Positions 37,205 to 45,652 of a DNA stretch of 64,000 nt are shown one piece after another (position 1 is the first letter of the stretch; each line of letters begins with the position of its first letter). The stretch lies in assembly GCF_902459585.1 (NCBI RefSeq), contig NZ_CABPSC010000005.1:186001-250000 (forward strand), in the 5' to 3' direction. This DNA is from Pandoraea nosoerga (GTDB taxonomy: Bacteria > Pseudomonadota > Gammaproteobacteria > Burkholderiales > Burkholderiaceae). Below the pieces are notes generated by a model that saw only the letters and a program-made list of their open reading frames with translations, was not told the DNA's origin and made no database searches. Made by a program: the position numbers and the translations under genes.

Positions 37205-38482
37205 TCACGCGGGCTGGCGGGCGTTGCTCGCCCCGGCCGCCTCGCCGGCCACCGAGAACTTGCTTTCGGGCTGCATGCGGAAGGCGAGAACCACGCCCAC
37301 GGCCATGAGCACCATGCTGCCCACGAACGGCAGTTCCCAGTTGCCCGTCCGGTCGATCAGATAGCCGGAGAGCACGGGCGAGATGATGGCCGCGAGCGCC
37401 GAGCCGGTGTTCATCATGCCGCTGGCCGTGCCCGAGTATTCCGGCGCGATGTCCATCGGAATCGCCCACATCGGCCCGATCGTCATTTCGGCGAAGAAGA
37501 AGCCGAACGCGAGGCAGGCCATCGACACGTACAGGTGGTGCGTGAACATCATCGGCACGAGCGAGACCAGCGTGAGCAGCATGCACACCGACACCATCCA
37601 GCTGCGTGCGCGCTTCAGACTGCCCGTGCGCTCATAGAGCTTGTCCGTCACGACGCCGCCGAGCGTATCGCCGACCACGCCCGCGAAGAACACGCTCGAT
37701 GCGAACAGCGCCGACTTCTTCAGGTCGAGGTCGTAGCTATGCAGGAAGTACTGCGGAATCCATGACAGGAACAACCACAGCGTCCAGCCGTAGCAGAAGT
37801 ACACGATCGTCACCGGCACCATGCGCTTGAAGAGCGGGCCCCACGGCACCGAGGCACTCTTGGCCTTGAGCGCGGGCAGCACGGCGAGCTCTTCGGTCGT
37901 GATGCGCGGATGATCCTGCGGACGTTCGGTAAACGTGAAGCCCCACAGCACTACCCACAGAAGGCTCACGATCCCGCACAGGTAAAACGACTCGCGCCAG
38001 CCGTGCGTGGCCATGATGAACACGACCACGGCCGGCGCCACGGCGTTGCCAATGCGCGAGGCGGCGTGCGTGATGCCCTGGGCGAAGCCGCGCTTTTCCT
38101 TGGCGACCCAGCGCGACATCGCCGACGTGGCCGCGGGGAACGTGGCGCCCTCGCCAAGCCCGAGCAGCAGGCGCGCGAGCAGCAGCGTGACGAGGCCGCC
38201 GGCCATGCCCGTGAGGATGGTGGCCACGGCCCACAGTCCGCCGCACACGAGCAGCGTGCGCTTCGCGCCGAAGCGGTCGCTCACCCAGCCACCGATGATC
38301 TGGAAGACGAGATAGGGATAGGCAAATGCGGAGAAGACCAGACCGATTTCGGTCTTGCTGAGATTGAATTCCTTGCCGAAGCCGGCGGCAGCGGTACTGA
38401 CGTTGACGCGATCGAGGTAGGTGATGAAATACATAACGCATAACATCACCAGCACGACCCTTGTCGCTCGGAAAAGCTTCAT
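37205..38482 (-). CDS. MFS transporter, ACS (anion:cation symporter) type
   Basis: The product is 425 residues with 12 predicted helices. MYFITYLDRVNVSTAAAGF is the signature of the ACS family (hexuronate, glucarate, phthalate and D-galactonate transporters). GGWVSDRFGAKRTLLVCGGLWAVATIL includes the loop 2-3 motif, split here only for reading. It would import an organic acid together with a proton. It lies between the aminotransferase and the D-2-hydroxyacid dehydrogenase, so its substrate is probably the acid used by this pathway (glycolate, glyoxylate-yielding acid or hydroxyaspartate; inference). Confidence 0.9.
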   Translation of the reverse strand: MKLFRATRVVLVMLCVMYFITYLDRVNVSTAAAGFGKEFNLSKTEIGLVFSAFAYPYLVFQIIGGWVSDRFGAKRTLLVCGGLWAVATILTGMAGGLVTLLLARLLLGLGEGATFPAATSAMSRWVAKEKRGFAQGITHAASRIGNAVAPAVVVFIMATHGWRESFYLCGIVSLLWVVLWGFTFTERPQDHPRITTEELAVLPALKAKSASVPWGPLFKRMVPVTIVYFCYGWTLWLFLSWIPQYFLHSYDLDLKKSALFASSVFFAGVVGDTLGGVVTDKLYERTGSLKRARSWMVSVCMLLTLVSLVPMMFTHHLYVSMACLAFGFFFAEMTIGPMWAIPMDIAPEYSGTASGMMNTGSALAAIISPVLSGYLIDRTGNWELPFVGSMVLMAVGVVLAFRMQPESKFSVAGEAAGASNARQPA

Positions 38483-38677
38483 TGCACGTCTCCTGAAACA
38501 TCCTGTGAAGCGCGTCCGCCCGATGCGGATCGCGCACGAGGTGTTGCTGCGGCCCGGACCCTTCTCTCACGAGGCCCGTGACCGCATCGTTCGCAAACAA
38601 AGCAAAGCGTTCACTGCAAGGGCGCCGCCTGCGGCGCTCGGCGCCCCTCGTCTCCTGGTATCGGGGACTACGGCACG

Positions 38678-39898
38678 TCAGGCGGCGGCCTTGAGCGCGG
38701 GCGTGTCCTGCGCCTTCGCCAGATAGTCCATCGCCGCCACCACGCCGGAGCCGGCAAGGTTCACGCCCGAGAGCTGCAGGCCCATTTCGCAGCCGGCGAG
38801 CGTGGCCATGAGCGTGAGGTCGTTGCAGTCGCCGAGGTGGCCGATGCGGAACATCGTCCCGCGGATCTTGCCAAGCGCCTGGCCGAGCGACATGTCGAAG
38901 CGCTCGTAGATGCGCTTGCGCACGGCGTCCGCGTCCACGCCCTGCGGCATGACCACACCGGTGAGCACCGGGCTGTAGACGGCAGGGTCCTGGCACTGGA
39001 TCTCGAGCCCCCACGCGCGCACGGCGCGGCGCGCCGCTTCGGCCAGACGCTGGTGACGGGCAAACACGTTGTCCAGCCCCTCCTCCAGAATCATGTCGAG
39101 CGCTTCGGACAGCCCATAGAGCAGGTTGGTGTTCGGCGTGTACGGCCAGTAGCCGTTCTTGTTCGCTTCGATGATTTCCTGCCAGCCCCAGAACGCGCGC
39201 GGCAGCTTCGCGTGGCGGCTCGCTTCGAGCGCCTTGGCCGAGACCGCGTTGAAGCTGATGCCCGGCGGCAGCATCAGGCCCTTTTGCGAGCCCGAGACGG
39301 TGACGTCGACGCCCCACTCGTCGTGGCGATAGTCGGCCGAGCCCAGCCCGGAGATCGTGTCGACGAGCAGCAGCGCCGGGTGGCCCGCGGCGTCGATGGC
39401 CCGGCGCACGGCGGCAATGTCCGAAGTCACGCCGGTCGACGTTTCGTTATGCACCACGCAAACGGCCTTGATGCCGTGCCCGGTGTCGGCGCGCAGGCGC
39501 GCTTCGATCATGTCGGGCTGCACGCCGCGGCGCCAGCCTTCGGTGCCCGGCAGGCCGATGAACTCGGGCCTCAGGCCGAGGTTTTCGGCCATCTTCTTCC
39601 ACAGCGTGGCGAAGTGCCCCGTCTCGAACATCAGCACATGATCGCCCGGCGAGAGCGTGTTCGAGAGCGCCGCCTCCCATGCGCCCGTGCCCGAGGCCGG
39701 ATAGATCACCACCGGTTGTTCAGTCTTGAAAATCTTCTTGATGTCGGTGAGTACCTTCCGGCCGAGCGCGCCGAACTCCGGGCCGCGGTGGTCGATAGTC
39801 GGGTAGCTCATGGCGCGCAGAATACGGTCGGGCACCGGGCTCGGCCCCGGAATCTGCAGGAAGTGGCGGCCCGAGGGGTGGAAATCGAGCTTCAGCAT
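38678..39898 (-). CDS. Class V aminotransferase (alanine/serine/aspartate-glyoxylate type)
   Basis: The product is 406 residues. Lys206 in SGSQKGLMLPPG binds PLP, Asp180 in LLLVDTISGLGSADY contacts the pyridine ring. LQIPGPSPVPDRILRAM and YPASGTGAWEAALSN are typical for SgaA/AGXT-type enzymes that transfer an amino group from alanine, serine or aspartate to glyoxylate, making glycine. BhcA of the beta-hydroxyaspartate cycle belongs to the same family. It is the first gene of the operon, divergent from the GntR gene. Ribosome site CAGGAGAGAGA. Confidence 0.92.
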   Translation of the reverse strand: MLKLDFHPSGRHFLQIPGPSPVPDRILRAMSYPTIDHRGPEFGALGRKVLTDIKKIFKTEQPVVIYPASGTGAWEAALSNTLSPGDHVLMFETGHFATLWKKMAENLGLRPEFIGLPGTEGWRRGVQPDMIEARLRADTGHGIKAVCVVHNETSTGVTSDIAAVRRAIDAAGHPALLLVDTISGLGSADYRHDEWGVDVTVSGSQKGLMLPPGISFNAVSAKALEASRHAKLPRAFWGWQEIIEANKNGYWPYTPNTNLLYGLSEALDMILEEGLDNVFARHQRLAEAARRAVRAWGLEIQCQDPAVYSPVLTGVVMPQGVDADAVRKRIYERFDMSLGQALGKIRGTMFRIGHLGDCNDLTLMATLAGCEMGLQLSGVNLAGSGVVAAMDYLAKAQDTPALKAAA

Positions 39899-39933
39899 GA
39901 ACGTCTCTCTCCTGTGAAAAATCCGCTTTTGAA

Positions 39934-39947
39934 TTTTGCATTCAAAA
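39934..39947 (-). promoter_or_regulatory. GntR operator candidate, aminotransferase side
   Basis: TTTTGCATTCAAAA, exactly the reverse complement of the 14-mer at 40069-40082. It lies 36 bp upstream of the aminotransferase start. A second half TTTTGAA at 39927-39933 makes a wider dyad. Confidence 0.65.
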
Positions 39948-40040
39948 TACTTTAGCAGACGCAAGGATCTTCGCAAGGGCGGAGAAGCGCTTTTAATACA
40001 GGCGTTTACCCTAGCGATACGGCGACCTCAGCCGGTACGG

Positions 40041-40046
40041 TACAAT
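40041..40046 (+). promoter_or_regulatory. -10 element of the GntR gene
   Basis: TACAAT, 38 bp before the GntR start codon; the -35 match is weak. Transcripts from here would carry the operator 40069-40082 in their leader. Confidence 0.4.
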
Positions 40047-40068
40047 CGCGGCCATGAAGGTTTGATGG

Positions 40069-40082
40069 TTTTGAATGCAAAA
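40069..40082 (+). promoter_or_regulatory. GntR operator candidate overlapping the gntR leader
   Basis: TTTTGAATGCAAAA, ending 2 bp before the regulator ATG and covering its ribosome site region. Identical to the site near the aminotransferase in inverted orientation. This predicts autorepression. Confidence 0.65.
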
Positions 40083-40084
40083 AA

Positions 40085-40792
40085 ATGGAAAACGCGTCGA
40101 CGATTGCCGCTCCCGAGATTCCGCGTGTGGAACGTCTGCACCTGCACGACACGGTGGTGGAGCATTTGCGCAAGCTCATCATCGAAGGGGTTCTGTCGCC
40201 CGGGGTGAAACTCAACGAGCGCGAGCTTTGCGAAACGCTGGGCATCTCGCGCACGCCGCTGCGCGAGGCGTTCAAGGTGCTGGCGGCCGAAGGCCTCATC
40301 GAGATCGCGCCGAACCGCGGCGCGAGCGTGGCACGTATGACGGAGAAGGAAATCCGCGAGATGTTCGAGCTCATGAGCGCTCTCGAAGCCTTCTCGGGCG
40401 AACTCGCGGCCGAGCGCATGACCGCCGTCGAACTGGCCGAGATCAAGGCGCTGCATTACGCCATGCTCGCCTGCCGGGCGCAGCAGGACTTGCCGGGTTA
40501 CTACGCCCGCAATCAGGCCATCCACGATCGCATCAACGAAGCGGCGCGCAACGGCGCGCTGCGTCAGACTTACGTGTCGATCAATCGCCGCCTCATGGCA
40601 CTGCGCTTTCGTTCGAACTTCCACACGGACAAGTGGGACCGCGCCATTGCCGAGCACGAGCAGATGATCGATGCACTGGAAAAGCATGACGGCAAGCGGC
40701 TCGGCGAGATTCTGCGCAAGCACTTGCTGGCCAAGCGCGACGCCGTGCTGCAGATCCACGCCGAGCCGCCCGGCGACGCGCCGGGCAACTGA
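40085..40792 (+). CDS. GntR family regulator (FadR/FCD subfamily)
   Basis: The product is 235 residues. N-terminal winged HTH (about 16-80): VVEHLRKLIIEGVLSPGVKL, GISRTPLREAFKVLAAEGLI. The C-terminal FCD domain has the metal-binding His pattern (NQAIHDRINEAARNG, AIAEHEQMIDAL, LRKHLLAKRD), the ligand pocket for organic acids. It is divergent from the aminotransferase operon and very probably its regulator. The inducing acid could be glycolate, glyoxylate or a related compound (inference). Confidence 0.93.
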   Translation: MENASTIAAPEIPRVERLHLHDTVVEHLRKLIIEGVLSPGVKLNERELCETLGISRTPLREAFKVLAAEGLIEIAPNRGASVARMTEKEIREMFELMSALEAFSGELAAERMTAVELAEIKALHYAMLACRAQQDLPGYYARNQAIHDRINEAARNGALRQTYVSINRRLMALRFRSNFHTDKWDRAIAEHEQMIDALEKHDGKRLGEILRKHLLAKRDAVLQIHAEPPGDAPGN

Positions 40793-40826
40793 CTCGCCTG
40801 TCCAGCGAATCGGCGGCAATGCAAAC

Positions 40827-40862
40827 AAAAGGGCGAGGCGCCGATCAGCGCCTCGCCCTTTT
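40827..40862. terminator. Bidirectional terminator
   Basis: Perfect 15-bp stem AAAAGGGCGAGGCGC / GCGCCTCGCCCTTTT with a 6-base loop. It lies between the convergent GntR and flavodoxin-type genes, with T-runs on both strands. Confidence 0.9.
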
Positions 40863-40935
40863 GATTCATCCCACGAAATGATCGACGAGATGGCCGGGAT
40901 GGATGGGAATGAATCGGCGCCCCCCCGCCCGTCGG

Positions 40936-41577
40936 TCACAACCGGCGTTCGGCGGCCTCCAGTGCGCGGCGCGCCAGCACTGCCGGCGATTCGAGCACCT
41001 CGCCCGCCAGGCGCGCGACCAGCGCGGCGACATTGCGGCCATACTGCTTGCCGGCGATCACGTCTGCCGGGTCGAGTGCATAGGCGGCGTCGCCGTCCGC
41101 TCCCTGCCCTACGACCGCCGGAAAGTCGCTCGGATGGCGGCTGCTGGCCGACTTGCGCGGCACGGCTTCGTGCTCGTCGGCGTCGGCCCACACCATGCCG
41201 TGAACACTGGCGAGCGCGGCGAAGTACTCGAGGGTGTCGCGCTTGTCGTCGCCGGAACGGCAACTGAACGCGAAACCGCCCGCGACCTTGTTGCGCCAGT
41301 GTCCGGCGCGCCACATGCCGAGGGTGGCGTCGGCAAAGGCCTTGAAGGGTGCGGCGATACCGCCCTGAAATGCCGGCGCGCCGAAGATGATCGCGTCGGC
41401 GTTGGCCAGACGCGCGAGCGTGGCTTCGTCGTGCCACTGCCCGTCGATGAGTTGATGCGGCTCGATGCTGATCAATTGCGCATGCGCGCCTGCGTCGTTC
41501 ACGCCCTGAGCGACCGAGTGGGCAATCATGGCGGTTGCGCCGCCCTGCGAGTAATAAACGATTGCAATATTGGACAT
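40936..41577 (-). CDS. Flavodoxin-family NAD(P)H:quinone oxidoreductase (WrbA-like)
   Basis: The product is 213 residues. The FMN phosphate loop is VYYSQGGATAMIAH (8-21), followed by APAFQGGIAAPFKAFADAT (about 68-86), where WrbA has PTRFGN. GGFAFSCRSGDDKRDTL takes the place of the third FMN contact. It is thus a divergent member of the NADPH-dependent FMN reductase/WrbA group and should reduce quinones or flavin. The gene stands alone. Start ATG at MSNIAIVYY with a weak ribosome site. Confidence 0.85.
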   Translation of the reverse strand: MSNIAIVYYSQGGATAMIAHSVAQGVNDAGAHAQLISIEPHQLIDGQWHDEATLARLANADAIIFGAPAFQGGIAAPFKAFADATLGMWRAGHWRNKVAGGFAFSCRSGDDKRDTLEYFAALASVHGMVWADADEHEAVPRKSASSRHPSDFPAVVGQGADGDAAYALDPADVIAGKQYGRNVAALVARLAGEVLESPAVLARRALEAAERRL

Positions 41578-41907
41578 GGCGTAGTGCTTCCCTATTGGAT
41601 GTCCGCCCCATGGCACCGCCGGGATCGCGCTTCCCTTCGCTTCCGCTGGCTGTCTGGACATCAGTCAAGGCCAAATGATGCCAGTGATAACCCCTAGGGA
41701 ATAGCCCGCATAAATGGACATGACTGTTCCGTCAAAGATAACAATCGGACGGCTACGCCACGCTGTCGGGTCGTCGACACGACGCTGAGCGGAAAATGGA
41801 CCCACGCGGACCACGGTCCCCACGCCGCGTGTCCGGCGACGATGTCGGCGCATTCGCCCCCCTTTTCGCGCGACAGTCCGCCCCGCTACCAGACGGCCGA
41901 TGCCGCC
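41578..41907. other. Intergenic region between the flavodoxin-type and IclR genes
   Basis: No convincing gene in 330 bp. On the minus strand TTGACG (41730-41735) and TATGCG (41707-41712), 17 bp apart, could be a promoter for the flavodoxin-type gene. An AT-richer stretch at 41680-41750 stands out. Nothing else seen. Confidence 0.5.
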
Positions 41908-42738
41908 TCATCGGCGTGGCGGCGCGCCCAATCGCTCCGACAGCCGGTCGGCGAGTTCCCGAATCTGCCGGCCGATGCGCTGCCCGGTGGCCGCGTCGAC
42001 CTCGTTCGTCAGGAAGCTGACGGCAAGGCCTGCCACGGCGCGCTCGCCACTCGCGTCGAAGACCGGCGCACCAAAACAGGTCATGCCTTCGCGCATTTGG
42101 CCGTTGTCGATCGAATACCCGTCGCGGCGCACCTGCGCCATTTCCTCGGCCAATGCCGAAAAACTTCCCACGCTCGCTCGCGTGAGCGGCTCGGGCCAGG
42201 CGCGGACGAGCAGATCGGCGGCCTCGTCGGGCGGCAGCGTCGAGAGCATCGCCTTGCCCGTGGCCGTGTAGGGCGCAGGCAGCCGCATGCCGATGCGAAA
42301 GGTCACGCCAAGCGGGCGATCGCCGTTGTGGCAGGCCAGATAAATCACGTGCGCGCCGTCAAGGACGGACAGCGTCACCGTCTCCTCGGCAAACGCGCGC
42401 GAGGCCTCCCACACCGCCCGGAACTCCTCGGTGATGTTCGTCTGCGACAGGAACGCGTTGGCCCATCCCATCACATACGAGCCCATCGTCATGCCGCCAT
42501 TGGGGTGACGCTTGACGAGCCGCAGCTTGACCAGCGTGTCGCACAGCCCATGCAGCGTGCTCTTCGGCACGCCCGTCTCGCGCGCCAGATCGGCCAGCGT
42601 CACAGGCTCCGCGGACGCGGCGATCACGTCGAGGACCTGCACGGCGCGCACCACGGCAGGCGCCGTGGTTTTGAGCGGCCGCGCCTCACCTGTCGCGGGG
42701 AAGGCGTGCACGGGAACATCGAGTTTGCGCTTGGGCAT
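41908..42738 (-). CDS. IclR family regulator
   Basis: The product is 276 residues. The N-terminal winged HTH (about 27-90) includes LADLARETGVPKSTLHGLCD; the rest is the IclR effector domain with YTATGKAMLSTLP and GEMAQVRRDGYSIDNGQM-like sequence (read AEEMAQVRRDGYSIDNG). It is divergent from the succinate-semialdehyde dehydrogenase gene and probably controls it. Three phased repeats in the intergenic region (42781-42832) are its likely binding site. The effector is unknown; a C4 acid is plausible. Confidence 0.9.
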   Translation of the reverse strand: MPKRKLDVPVHAFPATGEARPLKTTAPAVVRAVQVLDVIAASAEPVTLADLARETGVPKSTLHGLCDTLVKLRLVKRHPNGGMTMGSYVMGWANAFLSQTNITEEFRAVWEASRAFAEETVTLSVLDGAHVIYLACHNGDRPLGVTFRIGMRLPAPYTATGKAMLSTLPPDEAADLLVRAWPEPLTRASVGSFSALAEEMAQVRRDGYSIDNGQMREGMTCFGAPVFDASGERAVAGLAVSFLTNEVDAATGQRIGRQIRELADRLSERLGAPPRR

Positions 42739-42780
42739 GGTCAGTGTGGGTTGCCGAGAACGCCGGTTGCATGCGAAACG

Positions 42781-42832
42781 TTCCCTGCGTAGAATGAAAT
42801 TCAATACATAGAATATCGTTCAATAGGTAGAA
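42781..42832 (+). promoter_or_regulatory. Three phased repeats, IclR operator candidate
   Basis: TTCAATACATAGAA at 42800 and TTCAATAGGTAGAA at 42819 are clear direct repeats; a weaker copy (TTCCCTGCGTAGAA) starts at 42781. The spacing is exactly 19 bp each. It lies between divergent iclR and the aldehyde dehydrogenase gene. Confidence 0.65.
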
Positions 42833-42914
42833 CAGCAAGCCCCGAGACAGGGACATTGCCGTCTTCCTCCCGTCCACCGCCATTACGACAAGCCGGCGAG
42901 TCCGGCCCACTGCC

Positions 42915-44363
42915 ATGCAACTCAAAGACACCACGCTTCTCAAGACCCTTGCCTGGGTCGACGGCCAATGGATCGCCGCCGACAGCGGCAAGGCGTTCGA
43001 CGTCCTCGATCCCGCCACGGGCGAGGTGCTCGCCCGGGTGCCCGAGCTCGGCGCGCAGGAAACCACGCGCGCGATTCTCGCTGCCGAAGCCGCGCAAAAG
43101 CCCTGGGCCGCCCGCACGGGCAAGGAGCGCGCCGCCGTACTGCGTCGCTGGTTCGACCTGGTGGTCGCGAACACCGACGACCTCGCGTATCTCATGACGC
43201 GCGAGCAGGGCAAGCCGCTGGCCGAAGCGCGTGGCGAGATCGCCTACGCCGCGAGCTTCATCGAGTGGTTTGCGGAAGAGGCCAAGCGCGTGGACGGCGA
43301 CGTGCTGGCAACGCCCGCGGCGGACAAGCGCCTCGTCACGATCAGGCAGCCGGTCGGCGTGTGTGCCGCGATCACGCCGTGGAACTTCCCCGCCGCGATG
43401 ATCACGCGCAAGGTCGCGCCGGCGCTCGCCGCGGGCTGCGCCATCGTCGTCAAACCGTCGGAGCTCACACCGCTGTCAGCCTTCGCACTCGCGGAACTGG
43501 CCCATCGCGCCGGCATTCCGGGCGGCGTGTTCCAGGTAGTGACGGGCGACGCGCGCGCCGTGGGCGGTGTGCTCACGTCGCACCCGAGCGTGCGCAAGCT
43601 GTCGTTTACGGGCTCGACGGGGGTGGGTCGTCTGCTCATGGCGCAATGCGCGCCCACGGTCAAGCGCATGTCGCTGGAGCTCGGCGGCAATGCGCCGTTC
43701 ATCGTGTTCGACGATGCGGATCTCGACGCGGCGGTCGAAGGCGCGCTCGCCGCGAAGTACCGCAACGGCGGGCAAACGTGCGTGTGCGCGAATCGCTTCT
43801 ACATCCAGGAGAGCGTCTACGACGCGTTCGCCGAGAAGTTCGCGAAGCGAGTGGCCGCGATGAAGGTCGGCAACGGTCTGGAGGACGGCGTGGTGATCGG
43901 CCCGCTGATCGAGCCGAAGGCCGTGGACAAGGTGGTCGCACTCGTCGAAGACGCGAAGTCGCATGGCGGCCGCGTGCTCGTGGGCGGCGCGGCGCATGCG
44001 CTGGGCGGCACGTACTACGCGCCGACGGTGATTGCCGACGCCACTTCGCAGATGCGCGTGGCGCGCGAGGAAATCTTCGGCCCGGTGGCGCCGCTGTTCC
44101 GCTTTTCGCGGGACGCCGACGCGGTGGCGCTCGCCAACGATACGGAATTCGGACTGGCTGCGTATCTGTACACGCGCGACATCGCACGCGCCTGGCGCAC
44201 GGCCGAGGCGCTCGAATACGGCATGGTCGGCCTGAACACCGGCCTGATCTCGAACGAGGTCGCGCCGTTTGGCGGTATCAAGCAGTCGGGCGTGGGCCGC
44301 GAAGGTTCTCGCTACGGCATCGAGGAATACCTCGAGCTGAAGTATCTTTGCCTGCAGATGTGA
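42915..44363 (+). CDS. gabD: NAD(P)-dependent succinate-semialdehyde dehydrogenase
   Basis: The product is 482 residues, the normal length of GabD. It oxidises succinate semialdehyde to succinate. Catalytic Glu255 lies in SLELGGNAPFIVFDDADL, and the nucleophile Cys289 in GGQTCVCANRFYIQ, with the neighbouring redox-active Cys291. TPWNFPAAMITRK binds the cofactor, and EVAPFGGIKQSGVGREGS is typical of GabD. The iron-type alcohol dehydrogenase follows after 85 bp, which suggests 4-hydroxybutyrate degradation. It could accept other semialdehydes. Confidence 0.92.
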   Translation: MQLKDTTLLKTLAWVDGQWIAADSGKAFDVLDPATGEVLARVPELGAQETTRAILAAEAAQKPWAARTGKERAAVLRRWFDLVVANTDDLAYLMTREQGKPLAEARGEIAYAASFIEWFAEEAKRVDGDVLATPAADKRLVTIRQPVGVCAAITPWNFPAAMITRKVAPALAAGCAIVVKPSELTPLSAFALAELAHRAGIPGGVFQVVTGDARAVGGVLTSHPSVRKLSFTGSTGVGRLLMAQCAPTVKRMSLELGGNAPFIVFDDADLDAAVEGALAAKYRNGGQTCVCANRFYIQESVYDAFAEKFAKRVAAMKVGNGLEDGVVIGPLIEPKAVDKVVALVEDAKSHGGRVLVGGAAHALGGTYYAPTVIADATSQMRVAREEIFGPVAPLFRFSRDADAVALANDTEFGLAAYLYTRDIARAWRTAEALEYGMVGLNTGLISNEVAPFGGIKQSGVGREGSRYGIEEYLELKYLCLQM

Positions 44364-44448
44364 TGCGGCACGCGGCGCGCGCCCGCCGGGGCGCGAACCG
44401 CGCGAGAATGGCGATGTTTCGAGAGTGCCTGAACAAAGGAAGACGATC

Positions 44449-45609
44449 ATGAATCCGTTTCGTTTCCAGACGGTCCCGACCGTCGTCGTGGAATTTGGTG
44501 CCGCCCGCCGGCTGGGCGCGCTGCTTCGCGAGCAGTATCCGACCAGCAGGCGTCTGTGCGTGGTAACGGACGGCTTCCTGCACAAGAGCGGTCTGCTCGC
44601 GCCTGCCCTGGCCGATCTGGCCCGGCATGACTGGCAGGTCTCGGTAATCGACGACGTGATCGCCGACCCGCCCGAGCACGTGGTGCTGGCAGCGGCCGAG
44701 CGCGCTCGCGCCGCCGACGCGCAGATCGTGCTCGGGCTGGGGGGCGGCTCGTCGATGGACGTCGCGAAACTGCTCGCCGTGCTGCTGCCGGGCACACAGT
44801 CGATTGGGGACATGTATGGCGTCAAGAAGGTAACGGGGACGCGCCTGCCTCTGGTGCAGATGCCGACGACGGCCGGCACGGGCTCCGAAGTGACCGCGGT
44901 GTCGATCGTGACGACAGGCGAGACGACGAAAATGGGCGTGGTCGCGCCGCAACTCTTTGCGGACCTCGCGATTCTCGACGCGGAGCTCACGCTGGGTCTG
45001 CCGCGCGCCGCGACCGCGGCAACGGGCATCGACGCGATGGTGCATGCCATCGAGGCCTACACGAGCGCGCACCTGAAGAATCCGGTCTCGGACATGCTCG
45101 CCATGAAGGCGCTGGAACTGCTCTCGCGAAACCTGCTGCCGGCGTGCAACGACGGCCGCCATCGCGAAGCCCGCGAAGCGATGCTGCTCGGTGCGATGTT
45201 CGCGGGTCAATCGTTCGCGAACGCCCCCGTGGCTGCCGTTCACGCCCTCGCCTATCCGATCGGCGGCATCTTTCACGTCGCGCACGGCCTGTCGAACGCC
45301 CTCGTGCTCTGCCACGTCATGCGCTTCAACGCGCCCGCCGCGAGCGAGCGCTACGCCGAACTCGCCGACGTGGTGCTGCCAACGAAGATTACCGGCAGCG
45401 ACGAAGCGAAAACGGACGCGCTCATCCGGCATATCGAAGCGATGATCGTCGACACCGCCATTCCCCGTACATTGCGCGAAGTCGGCATAACGCAGGACGA
45501 CATCGCCCGCCTGGCGTCGGACGCCATGCGCCAGACCCGACTGCTCGTCAACAATCCCCGCGAGCTCACGCAAGCCGACGCTTTCGCCATCTACAGCGCC
45601 GCACTCTGA
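44449..45609 (+). CDS. Iron-containing alcohol dehydrogenase (4-hydroxybutyrate dehydrogenase-like)
   Basis: The product is 386 residues, family III alcohol dehydrogenase. The NAD-binding GGGSSMDVAKLLAVL (about 101-115) and the metal region HALAYPIGGIFHVAHGLSNAL (split by its three His) are visible. PTTAGTGSEVTAVSIVT is the substrate-side motif. A ribosome site AAAGGAAG stands before the ATG. Behind gabD it probably converts 4-hydroxybutyrate to succinate semialdehyde; other alcohols are possible. Confidence 0.92.
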   Translation: MNPFRFQTVPTVVVEFGAARRLGALLREQYPTSRRLCVVTDGFLHKSGLLAPALADLARHDWQVSVIDDVIADPPEHVVLAAAERARAADAQIVLGLGGGSSMDVAKLLAVLLPGTQSIGDMYGVKKVTGTRLPLVQMPTTAGTGSEVTAVSIVTTGETTKMGVVAPQLFADLAILDAELTLGLPRAATAATGIDAMVHAIEAYTSAHLKNPVSDMLAMKALELLSRNLLPACNDGRHREAREAMLLGAMFAGQSFANAPVAAVHALAYPIGGIFHVAHGLSNALVLCHVMRFNAPAASERYAELADVVLPTKITGSDEAKTDALIRHIEAMIVDTAIPRTLREVGITQDDIARLASDAMRQTRLLVNNPRELTQADAFAIYSAAL

Positions 45610-45652
45610 CGGCGCTCTCCTGGCCGGGCTGCGCGACGATGCCGCCCGCTCC

